The notes beneath the pieces were generated by a model. It was given only the letters and a program-made list of their open reading frames with translations. It made no database searches and was not told the DNA's origin. Shown piece by piece: positions 8,627 to 16,965 of a stretch of 64,000 nt of DNA (positions are counted from its first letter, which is position 1; the number at the start of each line of letters is the position of its first letter). The translations under genes were made by a program, and so were the position numbers. The DNA is from Microbacterium sp. MF43 (GTDB lineage Bacteria; Actinomycetota; Actinomycetes; Actinomycetales; Microbacteriaceae): assembly GCF_012847295.1 (NCBI RefSeq), contig NZ_JABBDY010000005.1, forward strand, positions 1-64,000, in the 5' to 3' direction.

Positions 8627-9047
8627 TCCGTTCCAGATGCTGGCTGGCACGCTGGCGCATTCATGCGAGACAACCTGGTGCCGGATGGGTGAGGCTCCCG
8701 CGCAAGCTGGAACGGCGAAGGACTGATCACCGGCTTGTCGACGGTCAGATGTGTCTCCAGACGGCAATCACCGCGAGCGGTTGCGCCGCCGACGAATGGA
8801 AGCTGGTGCATGACCCACGGCAGCCCCACCCATTCGTCAGAACTGACGGACTAGAGAGATACGCGCGAGTACTTCAGTTGATGCGGCCCGCGCCTCTGGA
8901 GGCCGCCGCGACGAAAGTCGCCGCTCACTCGGAAGGGCCGCAGAGATGGCGGCAGGCAGCTGTGTTGCAATGTCCGAGCCAAGGGTTACCCTGCCCTAGA
9001 GTGAGTGCCATTCGCCGAAGTAGGCGAAGAACCGGGGGGTATGGCGC
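8627..9047. other. Leader and promoter region of the unknown two-gene cassette
   Basis: 420 bases with no supportable coding. Near the end are TTGCAA (8965-8970) and TACCCT (8987-8992) separated by 16 bases, a plausible sigma-70-type promoter. A small TTCGCC/GGCGAA hairpin (9011-9028) and the purine run GGGGGG before the first start codon follow. Confidence 0.45.
8965..8992 (+). promoter_or_regulatory. Candidate promoter of the two-gene cassette
   Basis: TTGCAA as -35 and TACCCT (TANNNT type) as -10, 16 bases apart, about 55-80 bases before the first start codon. No experimental support; read from pattern only. Confidence 0.4.
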
Positions 9048-9659
9048 TTGGCTCTGCGTGCTGAATCAGCTCACGAGGCGGGTCGTAAAGGGGTGATGCG
9101 GACCAAGCGATGGCTGGAGAGCACTACTCATCTCGAGTTGCCGTTCGATGCATACGAGTTCGCCCCGGACTGTACTGTGAGTTGCCTGGATGGGTCGGTC
9201 CAGACTTTCGATCTCCGAGGGTGGTTCTTTGAGAACAAGCGCGGGCTGTTTGTGGAGAACAAGGCGTACACCGGGGTGGGGAAGCAACCCATGGAGTATA
9301 AGGATTTCCTCGCGATTGCGTACAGCGCGACAGCCGCGGAGATCGCCAGAACACAAGACCCGCGGTGGGAGTTCATGTGGGTGACCACGCATCCCTTCGA
9401 TCAGACTGCGTGGCCCACACTGACGAAGCGGTCAACGATCAAGGCGGCCATCGAAGCTAACAAAGCGGCGGCCGAGAAGGACGACAAGACTGATCTTCTC
9501 AACGGGGCGGCCATCGATGAGGACATCCTCGACCTCGTCACCGGTCGAGTGTGGTTGCTGGTGCTGAACAAGAGACAGAAGGAGCTGACCATCACGCGCT
9601 CCGAACTCAACAAGATCGAAGCGGTCCTCAAGCGCAAGAAGAAGGGGAAGGCGGCATGA
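9048..9659 (+). CDS. Unknown protein with PD-(D/E)XK nuclease-like signature, first gene of a coupled pair
   Basis: Up to 203 residues from a TTG at 9048 preceded by a GGGGGG run. GTG 9093 or ATG 9096 would give about 187 residues. The stretch FDLRG followed by LFVENKAY has the D...(E)xK arrangement of the restriction-endonuclease fold (motif II aspartate, beta-hairpin, motif III ENK). The conserved-looking MEYKDFLAIAYSAT helix follows. The C-terminus is very lysine-rich (LKRKKKGKAA), suiting nucleic-acid contact. The stop overlaps the next start as ATGA, so the two proteins are translationally coupled and probably work together. A defence or DNA-processing role is inferred from the fold hint and the island context. 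No family name was recognised. Confidence 0.55.
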   Translation: MALRAESAHEAGRKGVMRTKRWLESTTHLELPFDAYEFAPDCTVSCLDGSVQTFDLRGWFFENKRGLFVENKAYTGVGKQPMEYKDFLAIAYSATAAEIARTQDPRWEFMWVTTHPFDQTAWPTLTKRSTIKAAIEANKAAAEKDDKTDLLNGAAIDEDILDLVTGRVWLLVLNKRQKELTITRSELNKIEAVLKRKKKGKAA

Positions 9660-11071
9660 CGAACGCCGAAGTGCCGGTGGTCAAGGCTGTACGCGAGGCA
9701 CGCGCCCACCAGAAGCCAGAAGACGTCATTGATGGAGTGAAGCGCGCAGTAGCGGACGAAATGCGGCGACTTGACCCGAGTGTCAAGATCGAGAAGACCG
9801 ACTACTTCAACCACAGCTATGTACCCGATATGGTGGCGACCTGGCGAGAAGACGGCAAGAAGCGCGAAAGGCGCATCTTCATCCGCGGCTCTCTCCGCGC
9901 CGTTGTCGCAGCTGAGGACATCGATGCCTTGGCGGACCAGGAGCCGCTGATCCTCGGGCTGGAGGACGAGAAAAAGCGGACGTGGTCCCGCCTTCGGGAT
10001 CAAATGCCCAAACAAAGTCGCACGCTAGCAACCGAGATCACGGCTACGGCTCAGATCGTTGCGCCTGCAGGCAGCCCGACCGATGCGACCCAACTCTCCG
10101 GGCTTGTCCGCGCGAACATCGTGCGAGGTGGCCGTGGGGTACTGGATGACGGCGATGCGCAGAGGATAGTAGGCGTCGAGCAGCAAGAGCCACTAGAAGC
10201 GTTGAAGGCGTTCAACAAGACAGTGCGGAGACTCTTCGTCGGTGCGACTGCAGAACGTTTGACGAGGACTGCCACCCTGCTTCAGGTGTTCTTCGAAAAT
10301 GAACCCGACGCGACCGTCCTTGCGCAGTTGGAGGAGGATTCGCTCACCGATAGTGAGCTCCGCGTCGTGTTACCGTACGTCCTCCAGCGCGCGGGAGATG
10401 TACGCGTTCCGCAGGTCTGGCGCACGCTCGCGACGATGTTGACCATGGAGCGGCTGGAGTCGATGTCGGGTGCTCTCGATGGGCTCGACCTGACGCCCCT
10501 TGTACGCCAGGCGGCGCCGGCGCTTATGGCCGGCAGGTCGTCCTTGTTCTTCAATCCCGCGGAAATGACCGAGGAAGAGATGGACGCCACCCCTCCGCAC
10601 TGGCACATGCGGAGTGGGCGCCTCGCTGCAGATGTGCGGCGGTGGACGATGTGGTTCGGGTCCGACGCGCGGAAGCTTCGGGGGCGCGAGGACGGCCCCG
10701 ATGCAAGATGGGATGAACTCTCACCGCCGTTGCGCGGTTTCGATCTGACGGGAATCGAACTACGGGGCCTTAGCCGGCAGCTCTCGGTTGCAACTACTAA
10801 GGGCGACACGGTTCGAGAGGACGTCGAGCAGATTCGGACGACGATCGAGGACGACTTTCACGTCTCGTCGGTAAGTGTCCGCGCTAGCGGCGATGAGACC
10901 GCGCCAACCGTCAAAGTAGAGTTTGCAGCGGCGACTGCGACCGGCAAAGCCCCCGTCGCCTTTCACGTGCGGGCGCTAACCTTGCTCTCGGTGAAGCGCC
11001 CTATCGCTAACGACGACATCGCAGCCTTGCTCGACTCGTCGGACAACGGCAGCGGCTCGGGCCGGACATGA
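9656..11071 (+). CDS. Unknown 471-residue partner protein with degenerate nuclease-like N-terminus
   Basis: The ATG at 9656 overlaps the previous stop (ATGA). Residues 20-80 include NHSYVPDMVATW followed by ERRIFIRGS, which looks like a PD...xxK core in which the catalytic glutamate and lysine are replaced, so it may bind without cutting. The central part is helical, and the C-terminal 100 residues are charged with a beta-rich tail (VSVRASGDETAPTVKVEF) and an HTH-like end (VKRPIANDDIAALLDSS). No transmembrane segment is visible. The gene ends 16 bases from the converging SAVED-like remnant. I do not recognise a family; the pair is a candidate uncharacterised conflict system. Confidence 0.5.
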   Translation: MTNAEVPVVKAVREARAHQKPEDVIDGVKRAVADEMRRLDPSVKIEKTDYFNHSYVPDMVATWREDGKKRERRIFIRGSLRAVVAAEDIDALADQEPLILGLEDEKKRTWSRLRDQMPKQSRTLATEITATAQIVAPAGSPTDATQLSGLVRANIVRGGRGVLDDGDAQRIVGVEQQEPLEALKAFNKTVRRLFVGATAERLTRTATLLQVFFENEPDATVLAQLEEDSLTDSELRVVLPYVLQRAGDVRVPQVWRTLATMLTMERLESMSGALDGLDLTPLVRQAAPALMAGRSSLFFNPAEMTEEEMDATPPHWHMRSGRLAADVRRWTMWFGSDARKLRGREDGPDARWDELSPPLRGFDLTGIELRGLSRQLSVATTKGDTVREDVEQIRTTIEDDFHVSSVSVRASGDETAPTVKVEFAAATATGKAPVAFHVRALTLLSVKRPIANDDIAALLDSSDNGSGSGRT

Positions 11072-11087
11072 CGGCCTTTTCGGCTTT

Positions 11088-11340
11088 CTAGCGCCTGCTG
11101 AATACCTCGGAGATCGGACCGGCAGCCAAACCCGGTTCGAGCACGAGGGCTTCCCGATACCGGGAGTCGTTCCCTGTGTGGCCGTCCCATTCATAGACGG
11201 TTGTGCGCAGCGTGTTCAGGTATCGCCCGCCGAGAGCGGCCATCGGAATCGGCCCGTGTAAGGCGATATGAACATCTGCTCGTCCGCGGGTAGCAGAGAG
11301 CCGCTTGATGTGCGCAACTGCGGGATCCGCGCGGTTCGCC
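11088..11340 (-). pseudogene. Remnant of a SAVED-like sensor domain (C-terminal fragment)
   Basis: The last 75-80 codons of this frame read ADVHIALHGPIPMAALGGRY, then LNTLRTTVYEWDG and REALVLEPG. This resembles the C-terminal core of SAVED domains (hydrophobic strand, GP, small-residue helix ending in GRxLN, strand ending YEWD). In CBASS and some CRISPR systems these domains bind cyclic nucleotides. Upstream in the same frame the similarity stops and no start codon with a ribosome site is found, so it appears to be a truncated leftover. The assignment rests on remembered family patterns. Confidence 0.4.
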
Positions 11341-11559
11341 CCAGCCGCGTACGCTCGTCGACGACATCCGGCAGGACAAGGAGTGCACTCGTTCGCGCGA
11401 GGGAAATGCCTAATTGAGCCCACAGTCCCCCGACCAGTCGACCAACACGCCTTGATTCCGCAACGGCTCAGATTGTCCTTTCGTCGTGAGGCGCGACGGG
11501 CGTACCCGATCGTGCCTGTGCCCGCTTCAGGATCGTCGAACCGCTCCGCCGCCGGGAGC

Positions 11560-12024
11560 TCATTCGGGGACGCAACCGTCGTTCGCCCATGAAGCGATGT
11601 CGTCGGGGATGGATCGATTCTGGCGGCGGCAGTACGCACGGAGGTGGCCGATCCCCACGCCGTTGATCCACCGCCCGTCAGAGAGATCGTCGTAACCGTC
11701 CCACCGGTTCCAACCACGACCGTCTCGATACCCCGCTTCCTTCGCCCACTGCACGTATTCGTCTCGCGACGCTCCACGATGCTCGCGCACATTGAGAGCT
11801 GCGAGTCTCGACCAGATCATGATCGAGACCCAATCCAGCTGCGCACGGTTGCCGTCGATGCTCGGGCGCATAGGTGGCTCGTCGATGTCGGGGTCGAATA
11901 TCGGACTGCCCGGCTGGATAGAGTCGGCCGTGCCCCCCTCGAGCTCCGCCAGCAACAGGGCCAAGCGATCGGCGAGTGCGCGTTGCTCCTCGACAATCTC
12001 ACGCAGTCCGGCAATCGTGGACAT
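11560..12024 (-). CDS. Hypothetical protein with N-terminal coiled coil
   Basis: 154 residues from an ATG at 12024; an ATG at 12048 would add eight. Residues 1-35 (IAGLREIVEEQRALADRLAL) form a coiled-coil-like helix. The rest is rich in tryptophan and glycine (GYRDGRGWNRWDGYDDL and WINGVGIGHLRAYC) and looks like a compact globular domain. The coding composition fits a real gene. I do not recognise the family. Direct repeats that look like an operator lie at its start. Confidence 0.5.
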   Translation of the reverse strand: MSTIAGLREIVEEQRALADRLALLLAELEGGTADSIQPGSPIFDPDIDEPPMRPSIDGNRAQLDWVSIMIWSRLAALNVREHRGASRDEYVQWAKEAGYRDGRGWNRWDGYDDLSDGRWINGVGIGHLRAYCRRQNRSIPDDIASWANDGCVPE

Positions 12025-12044
12025 GATCGATCCATTCTGTAGAA

Positions 12045-12063
12045 ACAACTGATTCTACAACTG
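12045..12063. promoter_or_regulatory. Direct repeats ACAACTG at the start of the coiled-coil gene
   Basis: ACAACTG at 12045-12051 and 12057-12063, one 12-base period apart. They overlap an inverted repeat GTAGAA/TTCTAC (12040-12058). Position and geometry suit an operator of the leftward gene. Confidence 0.35.
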
Positions 12064-12323
12064 TACTAACAGATCGAGATTGTGTCCATGAACCGGAGCT
12101 CGGAGCTCGTCGCGGAAACTCGAGGTTGGCCGCTGTCGTCATTGCCTAATGCACCGTTACCCATCAGAAACGTGAGATTGTACTCGCGGCGCGTCGCGAA
12201 ATGCCCGCCCGCACGCGACCGCCCCTCATGCGTGCCGTGCTCGCATAGGGATCGCGTCCGGCACGTCCCTTCAGTCGACTGAGGTGCAGAGATACTGCTG
12301 ATTGAGACGCCCGTGTCAGCGAC

Positions 12324-13691
12324 TCAGGATGCGTTCGGGGCCGAAGCGCCCGCTAGCTCGTCGTCTTGGGAAGACAGCGCCGCGGACGGAATGTCCTTCG
12401 ACACCTGCTCGTCCACGACCACCTCCTCCGGCTTGCGGAGACGAGGCGGCGCCGCCGTCCAGTCCTTTAGCCGCTGGCCCACGACGTCGTACGACTCGAG
12501 GATCGCGTCCATCACCGAATCGATGAACCCGGACCTTCCGGCGAGCCGCGCAGCGCCCATCTTTCCGATGTACGTGACGGTGAACGACTTGATCTCCTTC
12601 GACGGATCAGCGACCAGAACGCTCGGATCCTCGCGAGCGGTTTTCAGGAGTTCAGCGGTGCCGCCCCGCTGACGAGCAGCGAACGCCTCAACCCGTAGCG
12701 TGTCAGGTGCATCCTTCAGCTGTCGGAGCAGCCAGTTCACCCTCGTGGTGGGTCGGCCCTCGGCAGGAGCGCTCGTCGAGAAGGAGCAGGTGACCTGTGC
12801 CGCCCGGATATCAACGGTCACGGTCAATGGCGACACGGCATTCGGGATCCGGATTGCGCCCGACATCTTGCCCTCGCTCACCAACATGTCGGTGACAGCC
12901 GAGATACGCAACGCGGGATTCGCAACTTCCGCCTTCGACAACACCTGACTGACATCAGCGCCGAGTCGCTGCCCGAGCTTGAGCGCACCATAGCGCAGCA
13001 GTGCGTCGAACCGGCCGGCCACCTGTGCGGCGTCCTTATCGCTCTTGCGAAGAGTGCCGCTCGACACCGACTCACGGACGGGCACCCAGCTCGGCCCCAT
13101 GTCCGTGAACTCGACGGCGCCGGATTTCGGGTGCTCAAGGTACCGGATCAGCTCACCCAGGATCCAGGCCTGGTCAGGGTCAGCGACGCCACGGAACTCC
13201 TTCTGCATGATCGCGGCGGTCAGCACTTCTGTCCAGGACAGGTGGTGCATCGTGGCGTACTTCGACTTGCGTTTGTCGACGACGGTCGGGTGCGTGCCCG
13301 CCGCCGGTGGGATCTCGTTAGAAATCGTCAGCAGCGCATCGAAGCGGTGCTCCCGGGCGACGTCGAGGTAGTTCTCCAGTTGTTCCCGCTGCAGCTCGTT
13401 GTTGCCTGTCTTTACCTCGACGAGCGCGGTCCAGACCTTGCTTCCCCGCTTGACTCGAATGAGGCCGTCGGGGAAGACCTTCTTGTCGCCCAATTGGAAC
13501 GGCACCTCGATGAACGTGTCGAGCGCCCCCGCGGGCGCGCCCATACGACTCGTGATGACCCGGCCATATTCCCTCACCGACGCCATAACAGCGAGCAGAG
13601 CCGAGGTCGCTCGCCGTTCCTGTTCCTCAGCACCGTTGATCCCGGAGGTCGGGATCAGGCGCGCGGCGTTCCAGGGGTTCTCTTCTGCCAC
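12324..13691 (-). CDS. PD-(D/E)XK-fold protein of the actinobacterial 'stress response protein' type
   Basis: 455 residues from a GTG at 13691, with GGAG 6 bases upstream. Residues 65-110 contain VFPDGLIRVKRG then WTALVEVKTGNNEL, the PD...ExK catalytic pattern of restriction-like nucleases, followed by the REQLENYLDVARE helix seen in many such proteins. The central and C-terminal parts (about 230-455) have beta-rich segments and no known motif. Proteins of this architecture are widespread in actinobacteria and are often labelled stress response proteins without evidence. A nuclease role in island defence or DNA processing is possible. Confidence 0.6.
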   Translation of the reverse strand: MAEENPWNAARLIPTSGINGAEEQERRATSALLAVMASVREYGRVITSRMGAPAGALDTFIEVPFQLGDKKVFPDGLIRVKRGSKVWTALVEVKTGNNELQREQLENYLDVAREHRFDALLTISNEIPPAAGTHPTVVDKRKSKYATMHHLSWTEVLTAAIMQKEFRGVADPDQAWILGELIRYLEHPKSGAVEFTDMGPSWVPVRESVSSGTLRKSDKDAAQVAGRFDALLRYGALKLGQRLGADVSQVLSKAEVANPALRISAVTDMLVSEGKMSGAIRIPNAVSPLTVTVDIRAAQVTCSFSTSAPAEGRPTTRVNWLLRQLKDAPDTLRVEAFAARQRGGTAELLKTAREDPSVLVADPSKEIKSFTVTYIGKMGAARLAGRSGFIDSVMDAILESYDVVGQRLKDWTAAPPRLRKPEEVVVDEQVSKDIPSAALSSQDDELAGASAPNAS

Positions 13692-13885
13692 TTCAACTCC
13701 GTTAGGGATAACGACTTTCCACGCACGCTAGCGGCAACTCGGCGGCGGACTCTGCATTTCGCGCCCCAGAGCGCGGTCCTACCGGGTGTCCCCGCGTCCC
13801 GAGCACGATCGATCCGATTATGCGTCGGCGTCTCCGCTTCCGTTCACCGCTCGCGTAGGGATCGAGAATCTGGCGGGGACAGTAG

Positions 13886-14374
13886 TCAACCGAATGTCGA
13901 CGACTCGCCTTGCACAAACGCTCTTTCGCGCGCCTCACGCCGAACGTTTGCCGCGCGACCTGCAATCACGCGCTCCGCGGTCTCCGTCACAGCGACGGCG
14001 AGAGCGCCTGCGACGGATCCGATGATCAATGACCCCAACCAGAGCGTGCTCAGGTCCTCGCTCGCAGCTGGCCAGACAACGAACACCACGGCGTACGAGA
14101 TCACCAGCGCTCCAAGCGCCGCCCCGACGCGCCACCGCCGAACTAACCGTTGGTCCGCTGCGTTCCATGCGTTCAGTTCTTGCGCGAGTTCAGTCAGCGT
14201 AGCCCCCAACTTGGTCCGCTCACTCGACTCGGGGACTGCGGCATGGGCTTCACCGAGCCGACGAATGCGCGTCAGAAGGCGGCCCTCTTTGGTCCACCGT
14301 GGGCCAGCCCACCCCACGATCGCGATGACAGCGACGAAGATGGCGGCGAGCACGGACCCTAGTTCGATCGTCAC
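13886..14374 (-). CDS. Small membrane protein with three predicted helices
   Basis: 162 residues. One transmembrane helix lies at residues 7-25, then a charged, probably coiled-coil cytoplasmic loop (LTRIRRLGEAHAAVPESSER and TELAQELNAWN). Two helices follow at about 85-105 and 112-135, with a charged tail. No family recognised. It stands alone between the PD-(D/E)XK gene and the VOC gene. Confidence 0.55.
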   Translation of the reverse strand: MTIELGSVLAAIFVAVIAIVGWAGPRWTKEGRLLTRIRRLGEAHAAVPESSERTKLGATLTELAQELNAWNAADQRLVRRWRVGAALGALVISYAVVFVVWPAASEDLSTLWLGSLIIGSVAGALAVAVTETAERVIAGRAANVRREARERAFVQGESSTFG

Positions 14375-14515
14375 GCCCTGAGGCTAGCCGGGTGGCACGA
14401 CACCGTGCCGACCGTGCGTGACGTCTGCCAACAAACGTGGTGACTCGACCCCCATGAGAGCCTGCCCGGGAAGCACCCGCCACCGCGCGCGCCCGGATGG
14501 CGATCGAGAGTGATG

Positions 14516-14857
14516 TCAGCGTCTACTCGTCCCGCCGAACGAGATTTCGTTGCCGTCCGGGTCGGCATAGACCACCTTGCGCATGCCCTCTTCGTACTGT
14601 TCCGTCCGAAGGGCGTCGATCCCGCGGGCAGTGATCGCGTCGATGAGCTCGTCAAGATCCTCCACCATCACCATGCTCAGCCCGCGGCCAGCCCGATCGG
14701 GAAGCACTTCGAAGTACACGTAGCAGTGCGCACCGACTTCCCAGACCGCTTCCCGCTCGTTGGGGAAGAAGCTCGGCTCGCTACCTAGCAACTGTCGATA
14801 CCACGCCAACGCTGGCCCGTAATCGGAAACCGCGAACCCGGCGAACAGCTCCACCAT
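14516..14857 (-). CDS. VOC (glyoxalase/bleomycin-resistance/dioxygenase) family protein
   Basis: 113 residues, the normal length of one VOC module pair. The start MVELFAGFAVSDYGPALAWY and the ending DPDGNEISFGG are hallmarks of the superfamily. The usual metal-binding histidine in the first strand is absent, so it may bind a ligand rather than catalyse a reaction. It is a single gene between unrelated neighbours. Confidence 0.75.
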   Translation of the reverse strand: MVELFAGFAVSDYGPALAWYRQLLGSEPSFFPNEREAVWEVGAHCYVYFEVLPDRAGRGLSMVMVEDLDELIDAITARGIDALRTEQYEEGMRKVVYADPDGNEISFGGTSRR

Positions 14858-14976
14858 CCCGCGATCCTACGCCGGACACCCCTCGGGCGGTCCGATCGCG
14901 CACCGTCGGTAGGGGCATCATCCTGAACCCCGCACGTCTCAGTTCCGCCTTCGTCCCGACAATTGGCTAATCACAG

Positions 14977-15114
14977 CGGGGAGGGGATGACGCAGTGCCC
15001 GAGTGAGCGGTTGATAAGCGGAGCTCGAAGCGCAGCGGAGAGCGGAGTCTGCAAATAGCGAACGACAGGAGCGGAGTCGTCCGCGCCTCGCTATCCTCTC
15101 CCCGTCGGAGAGGA
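14977..15114. repeat. Long inverted repeat enclosing four AGCGGAG copies
   Basis: CGGGGAGGGGAT (14977-14988) pairs with ATCCTCTCCCCG (15093-15104) with one mismatch. Between them AGCGGAG occurs four times (15017, 15034, 15041 and 15070). A second small hairpin (CCTCTC/GAGAGG, 15096-15114) overlaps the right arm. The 14858-15217 region has no supportable gene. It could be a relic of a plasmid-type partition, iteron or transfer site. Confidence 0.4.
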
Positions 15115-15217
15115 AGGGACCGTTGTATCGACCGCGGCTGAGCTTTTCAGTCGGTGCGGTTCGAAATCGGCGGCGTGTCCTTTTCGGGCGGTGGATAGAC
15201 TCGGCGCGGGAGGCTCG

Positions 15218-16405
15218 ATGCGTGGGGCAGTAACGCCGTGGCGGGTAAATGACGCGGCTGCGTACGATGCGCTCCTGTCTGCTGCCGACCGTGCCTCCGC
15301 CACCACATCCGGTGGACGTGAGTTCCGCGATCACGTCTTGTCGCTCGATGGCTTCGATCGGAGCGCACTACCCGATCGGTCGGCGAGGCCCGCGACTGGC
15401 TCACCGGCCAAGATGGGTGCCGGATCCTTCCAGTTCGATGTCGACGAGGCGCTCGAGCACCTGGTCATCCCGACGCTTTTCGCCGGGGCGCGTCCGACCG
15501 CCGAGCCACGGTTCGTGCTCGTCGCTGGGCCTCGCGGGTCGGGGGCGACTCGTGCTATCGGCGCTCTCGTGAGCGAGGCGTCTGACGGTATCGCCGTGAT
15601 CTCCGCAGGGGCGCTCTCCAGCTTCCATTCCGAGGCCGACGAGTCCGCGCCCGATGCGCAGGAGCGCGTGGCGGAAGCAGCGGCGACGTGGCTGACACAA
15701 TGTCTCCGTCACGCTCGCGAAGAACGGCTCCCGCTCCTCCTCGCTGGTCAATTCCCCGACGTCGAGGCGGTCATCGGCATCGAGCGACTTTTCCACGAGG
15801 ACGGGTTCCGCACCGAGGTGGCCGTCGTCGCGACGTCACCGGCGGAGAACGCCCTCACACTGGCCTCGCTATACGCGCATCAACTCCACGCGGGCACTCG
15901 GAACGCAACGCTCGACGAGTCGGACGCGGACCACGACTTCGCGCACACGCTGTCCGTCCTCCGCGCGCTAGAGACCGCGACGGGCGTCGATCGCATCACC
16001 GTTCGCAATCGTGACGGCGAGCATGCCTTCGACGGGACCGCCGCGGAGAATTCGCTGCGAGGAGCAGCGGCGGCTTTCGAGGACGCAGCTCGTGCTCCGA
16101 TGACCACGTTGCGGGCGGTGCAGTGGCTCAGCGAGCTCAAGCGGGTGACCCGCTTCTCCCGAACACTTCACCCCGCGCCAGCGGATCTCACCTCGTTGCT
16201 GGTCGAGTTGCATGGCCGCGCGATCCGCGAGATCGTGCCGACCCTGGCGGTGCCGGCCGGCTCGAAGGTCACCCGTGCGCTCGACGCGCGCCTGGCCGAG
16301 GATCTCGTGCGACTGCGCGAATCGCTCCCCGCGCGCCGACCCGAAGCTGCGACCGGTCCCGCCGTGACCCCGGGCACGCCCGACACTCGTGGCCCGTCGC
16401 GATGA
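15218..16405 (+). CDS. Zeta-toxin-like protein with degenerate P-loop
   Basis: 395 residues from an ATG at 15218 with GGGAGG 4 bases upstream. The region PTLFAGARPTAEPRFVLVAG leading into PRGSGATRAIGAL aligns in my reading with the zeta-toxin core (PxLLAGARP...FVGGQPGAGKT). Zeta toxins phosphorylate UDP-N-acetylglucosamine to poison wall synthesis. Here the Walker A lysine is replaced by alanine (GSGAT) and the usual GDD/R after the second strand reads SAGALSSFH. Kinase activity is therefore unlikely, and a structural or antitoxin-like role is possible. The stop overlaps the next start (ATGA), coupling it to the recombinase-like gene. Confidence 0.55.
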   Translation: MRGAVTPWRVNDAAAYDALLSAADRASATTSGGREFRDHVLSLDGFDRSALPDRSARPATGSPAKMGAGSFQFDVDEALEHLVIPTLFAGARPTAEPRFVLVAGPRGSGATRAIGALVSEASDGIAVISAGALSSFHSEADESAPDAQERVAEAAATWLTQCLRHAREERLPLLLAGQFPDVEAVIGIERLFHEDGFRTEVAVVATSPAENALTLASLYAHQLHAGTRNATLDESDADHDFAHTLSVLRALETATGVDRITVRNRDGEHAFDGTAAENSLRGAAAAFEDAARAPMTTLRAVQWLSELKRVTRFSRTLHPAPADLTSLLVELHGRAIREIVPTLAVPAGSKVTRALDARLAEDLVRLRESLPARRPEAATGPAVTPGTPDTRGPSR

Positions 16406-16965
16406 CACGGTCGGTCGGCTACTCTCGCCCGCTTGGCCCGGCATCGGATCATGATGCAGAGAAGCGTGCACTACTGGACGCGGGGGCGAAGCTGGCCTTC
16501 ATCGACCAGGTCCAGCCCACCGCGCGTGATCAGCCCGAACTGTCCGCGTGTCTAACCGCGCTGAAGCCCGGTGACACCCTCGTCGTGACCCGGGCTGCCC
16601 GACTGCGGCCCGGGCTGACGGCGTTCGTGCAGACCGTCGCCGAGTTGAGCGGCCGCGGCGTGAGGTTTCTGTCACTGGCGGAGCCCGCACTCGCGACCAC
16701 CCAGTCGGCGACCGATCCGCGAGAGATGCTCAGCGCTCTGAACGCGCTGCGTGGGGAGCTGGTTGGCATCCGCACGCGTGCGGGTATGGAGCGCGCGGAG
16801 GCGGAGGGTAGGCACCCGGGGAGACCGTCGGTGATGAGCCCGGAGCGACTTGCAGTCGCTCGCGAGCTCCGGCGCCAGCACCGGTCGATCGCGCACATCG
16901 CGAACGTTCTCGGCGTCAGCCCTAGCGCCGTGCAGCGTGCGCTCGCTCCGCGCCAGTCGAGCTAG
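16402..16965 (+). CDS. Serine-recombinase-like protein lacking the catalytic serine
   Basis: 187 residues; the ATG overlaps the stop of the zeta-like gene. The fold is that of small resolvases, with an N-terminal strand, GDTLVVTRAARL in the conserved arginine region, and a C-terminal helix-turn-helix (RSIAHIANVLGVSPSAVQRA). However, the motif that normally reads YxRVSTxxQ is YSRPLGP here, so the nucleophile is missing, and the RLDRLxRS pattern is also changed (RAARLRPG). Recombination is therefore improbable; DNA binding through the HTH may remain. It likely regulates, or acts with, its coupled neighbour. Confidence 0.6.
   Translation: MTRSVGYSRPLGPASDHDAEKRALLDAGAKLAFIDQVQPTARDQPELSACLTALKPGDTLVVTRAARLRPGLTAFVQTVAELSGRGVRFLSLAEPALATTQSATDPREMLSALNALRGELVGIRTRAGMERAEAEGRHPGRPSVMSPERLAVARELRRQHRSIAHIANVLGVSPSAVQRALAPRQSS

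Noticed and set aside
8602-9096. Open frame of 164 codons on the plus strand after the terminator
   Set aside because: It starts inside the terminator hairpin, has no ribosome site, no family resemblance and an arginine/tryptophan-rich shadow composition.
11341-11792. Upstream extension of the SAVED-like frame to a full 234-codon gene
   Set aside because: This part overlaps the coiled-coil hypothetical gene on the same strand in another frame and shows no SAVED-like pattern, so only the C-terminal remnant is kept.
14939-15334. Minus-strand open frame of 131 codons before the zeta-like gene
   Set aside because: Covers the inverted-repeat block and the start of a better supported gene; low-complexity Arg/Ser content.
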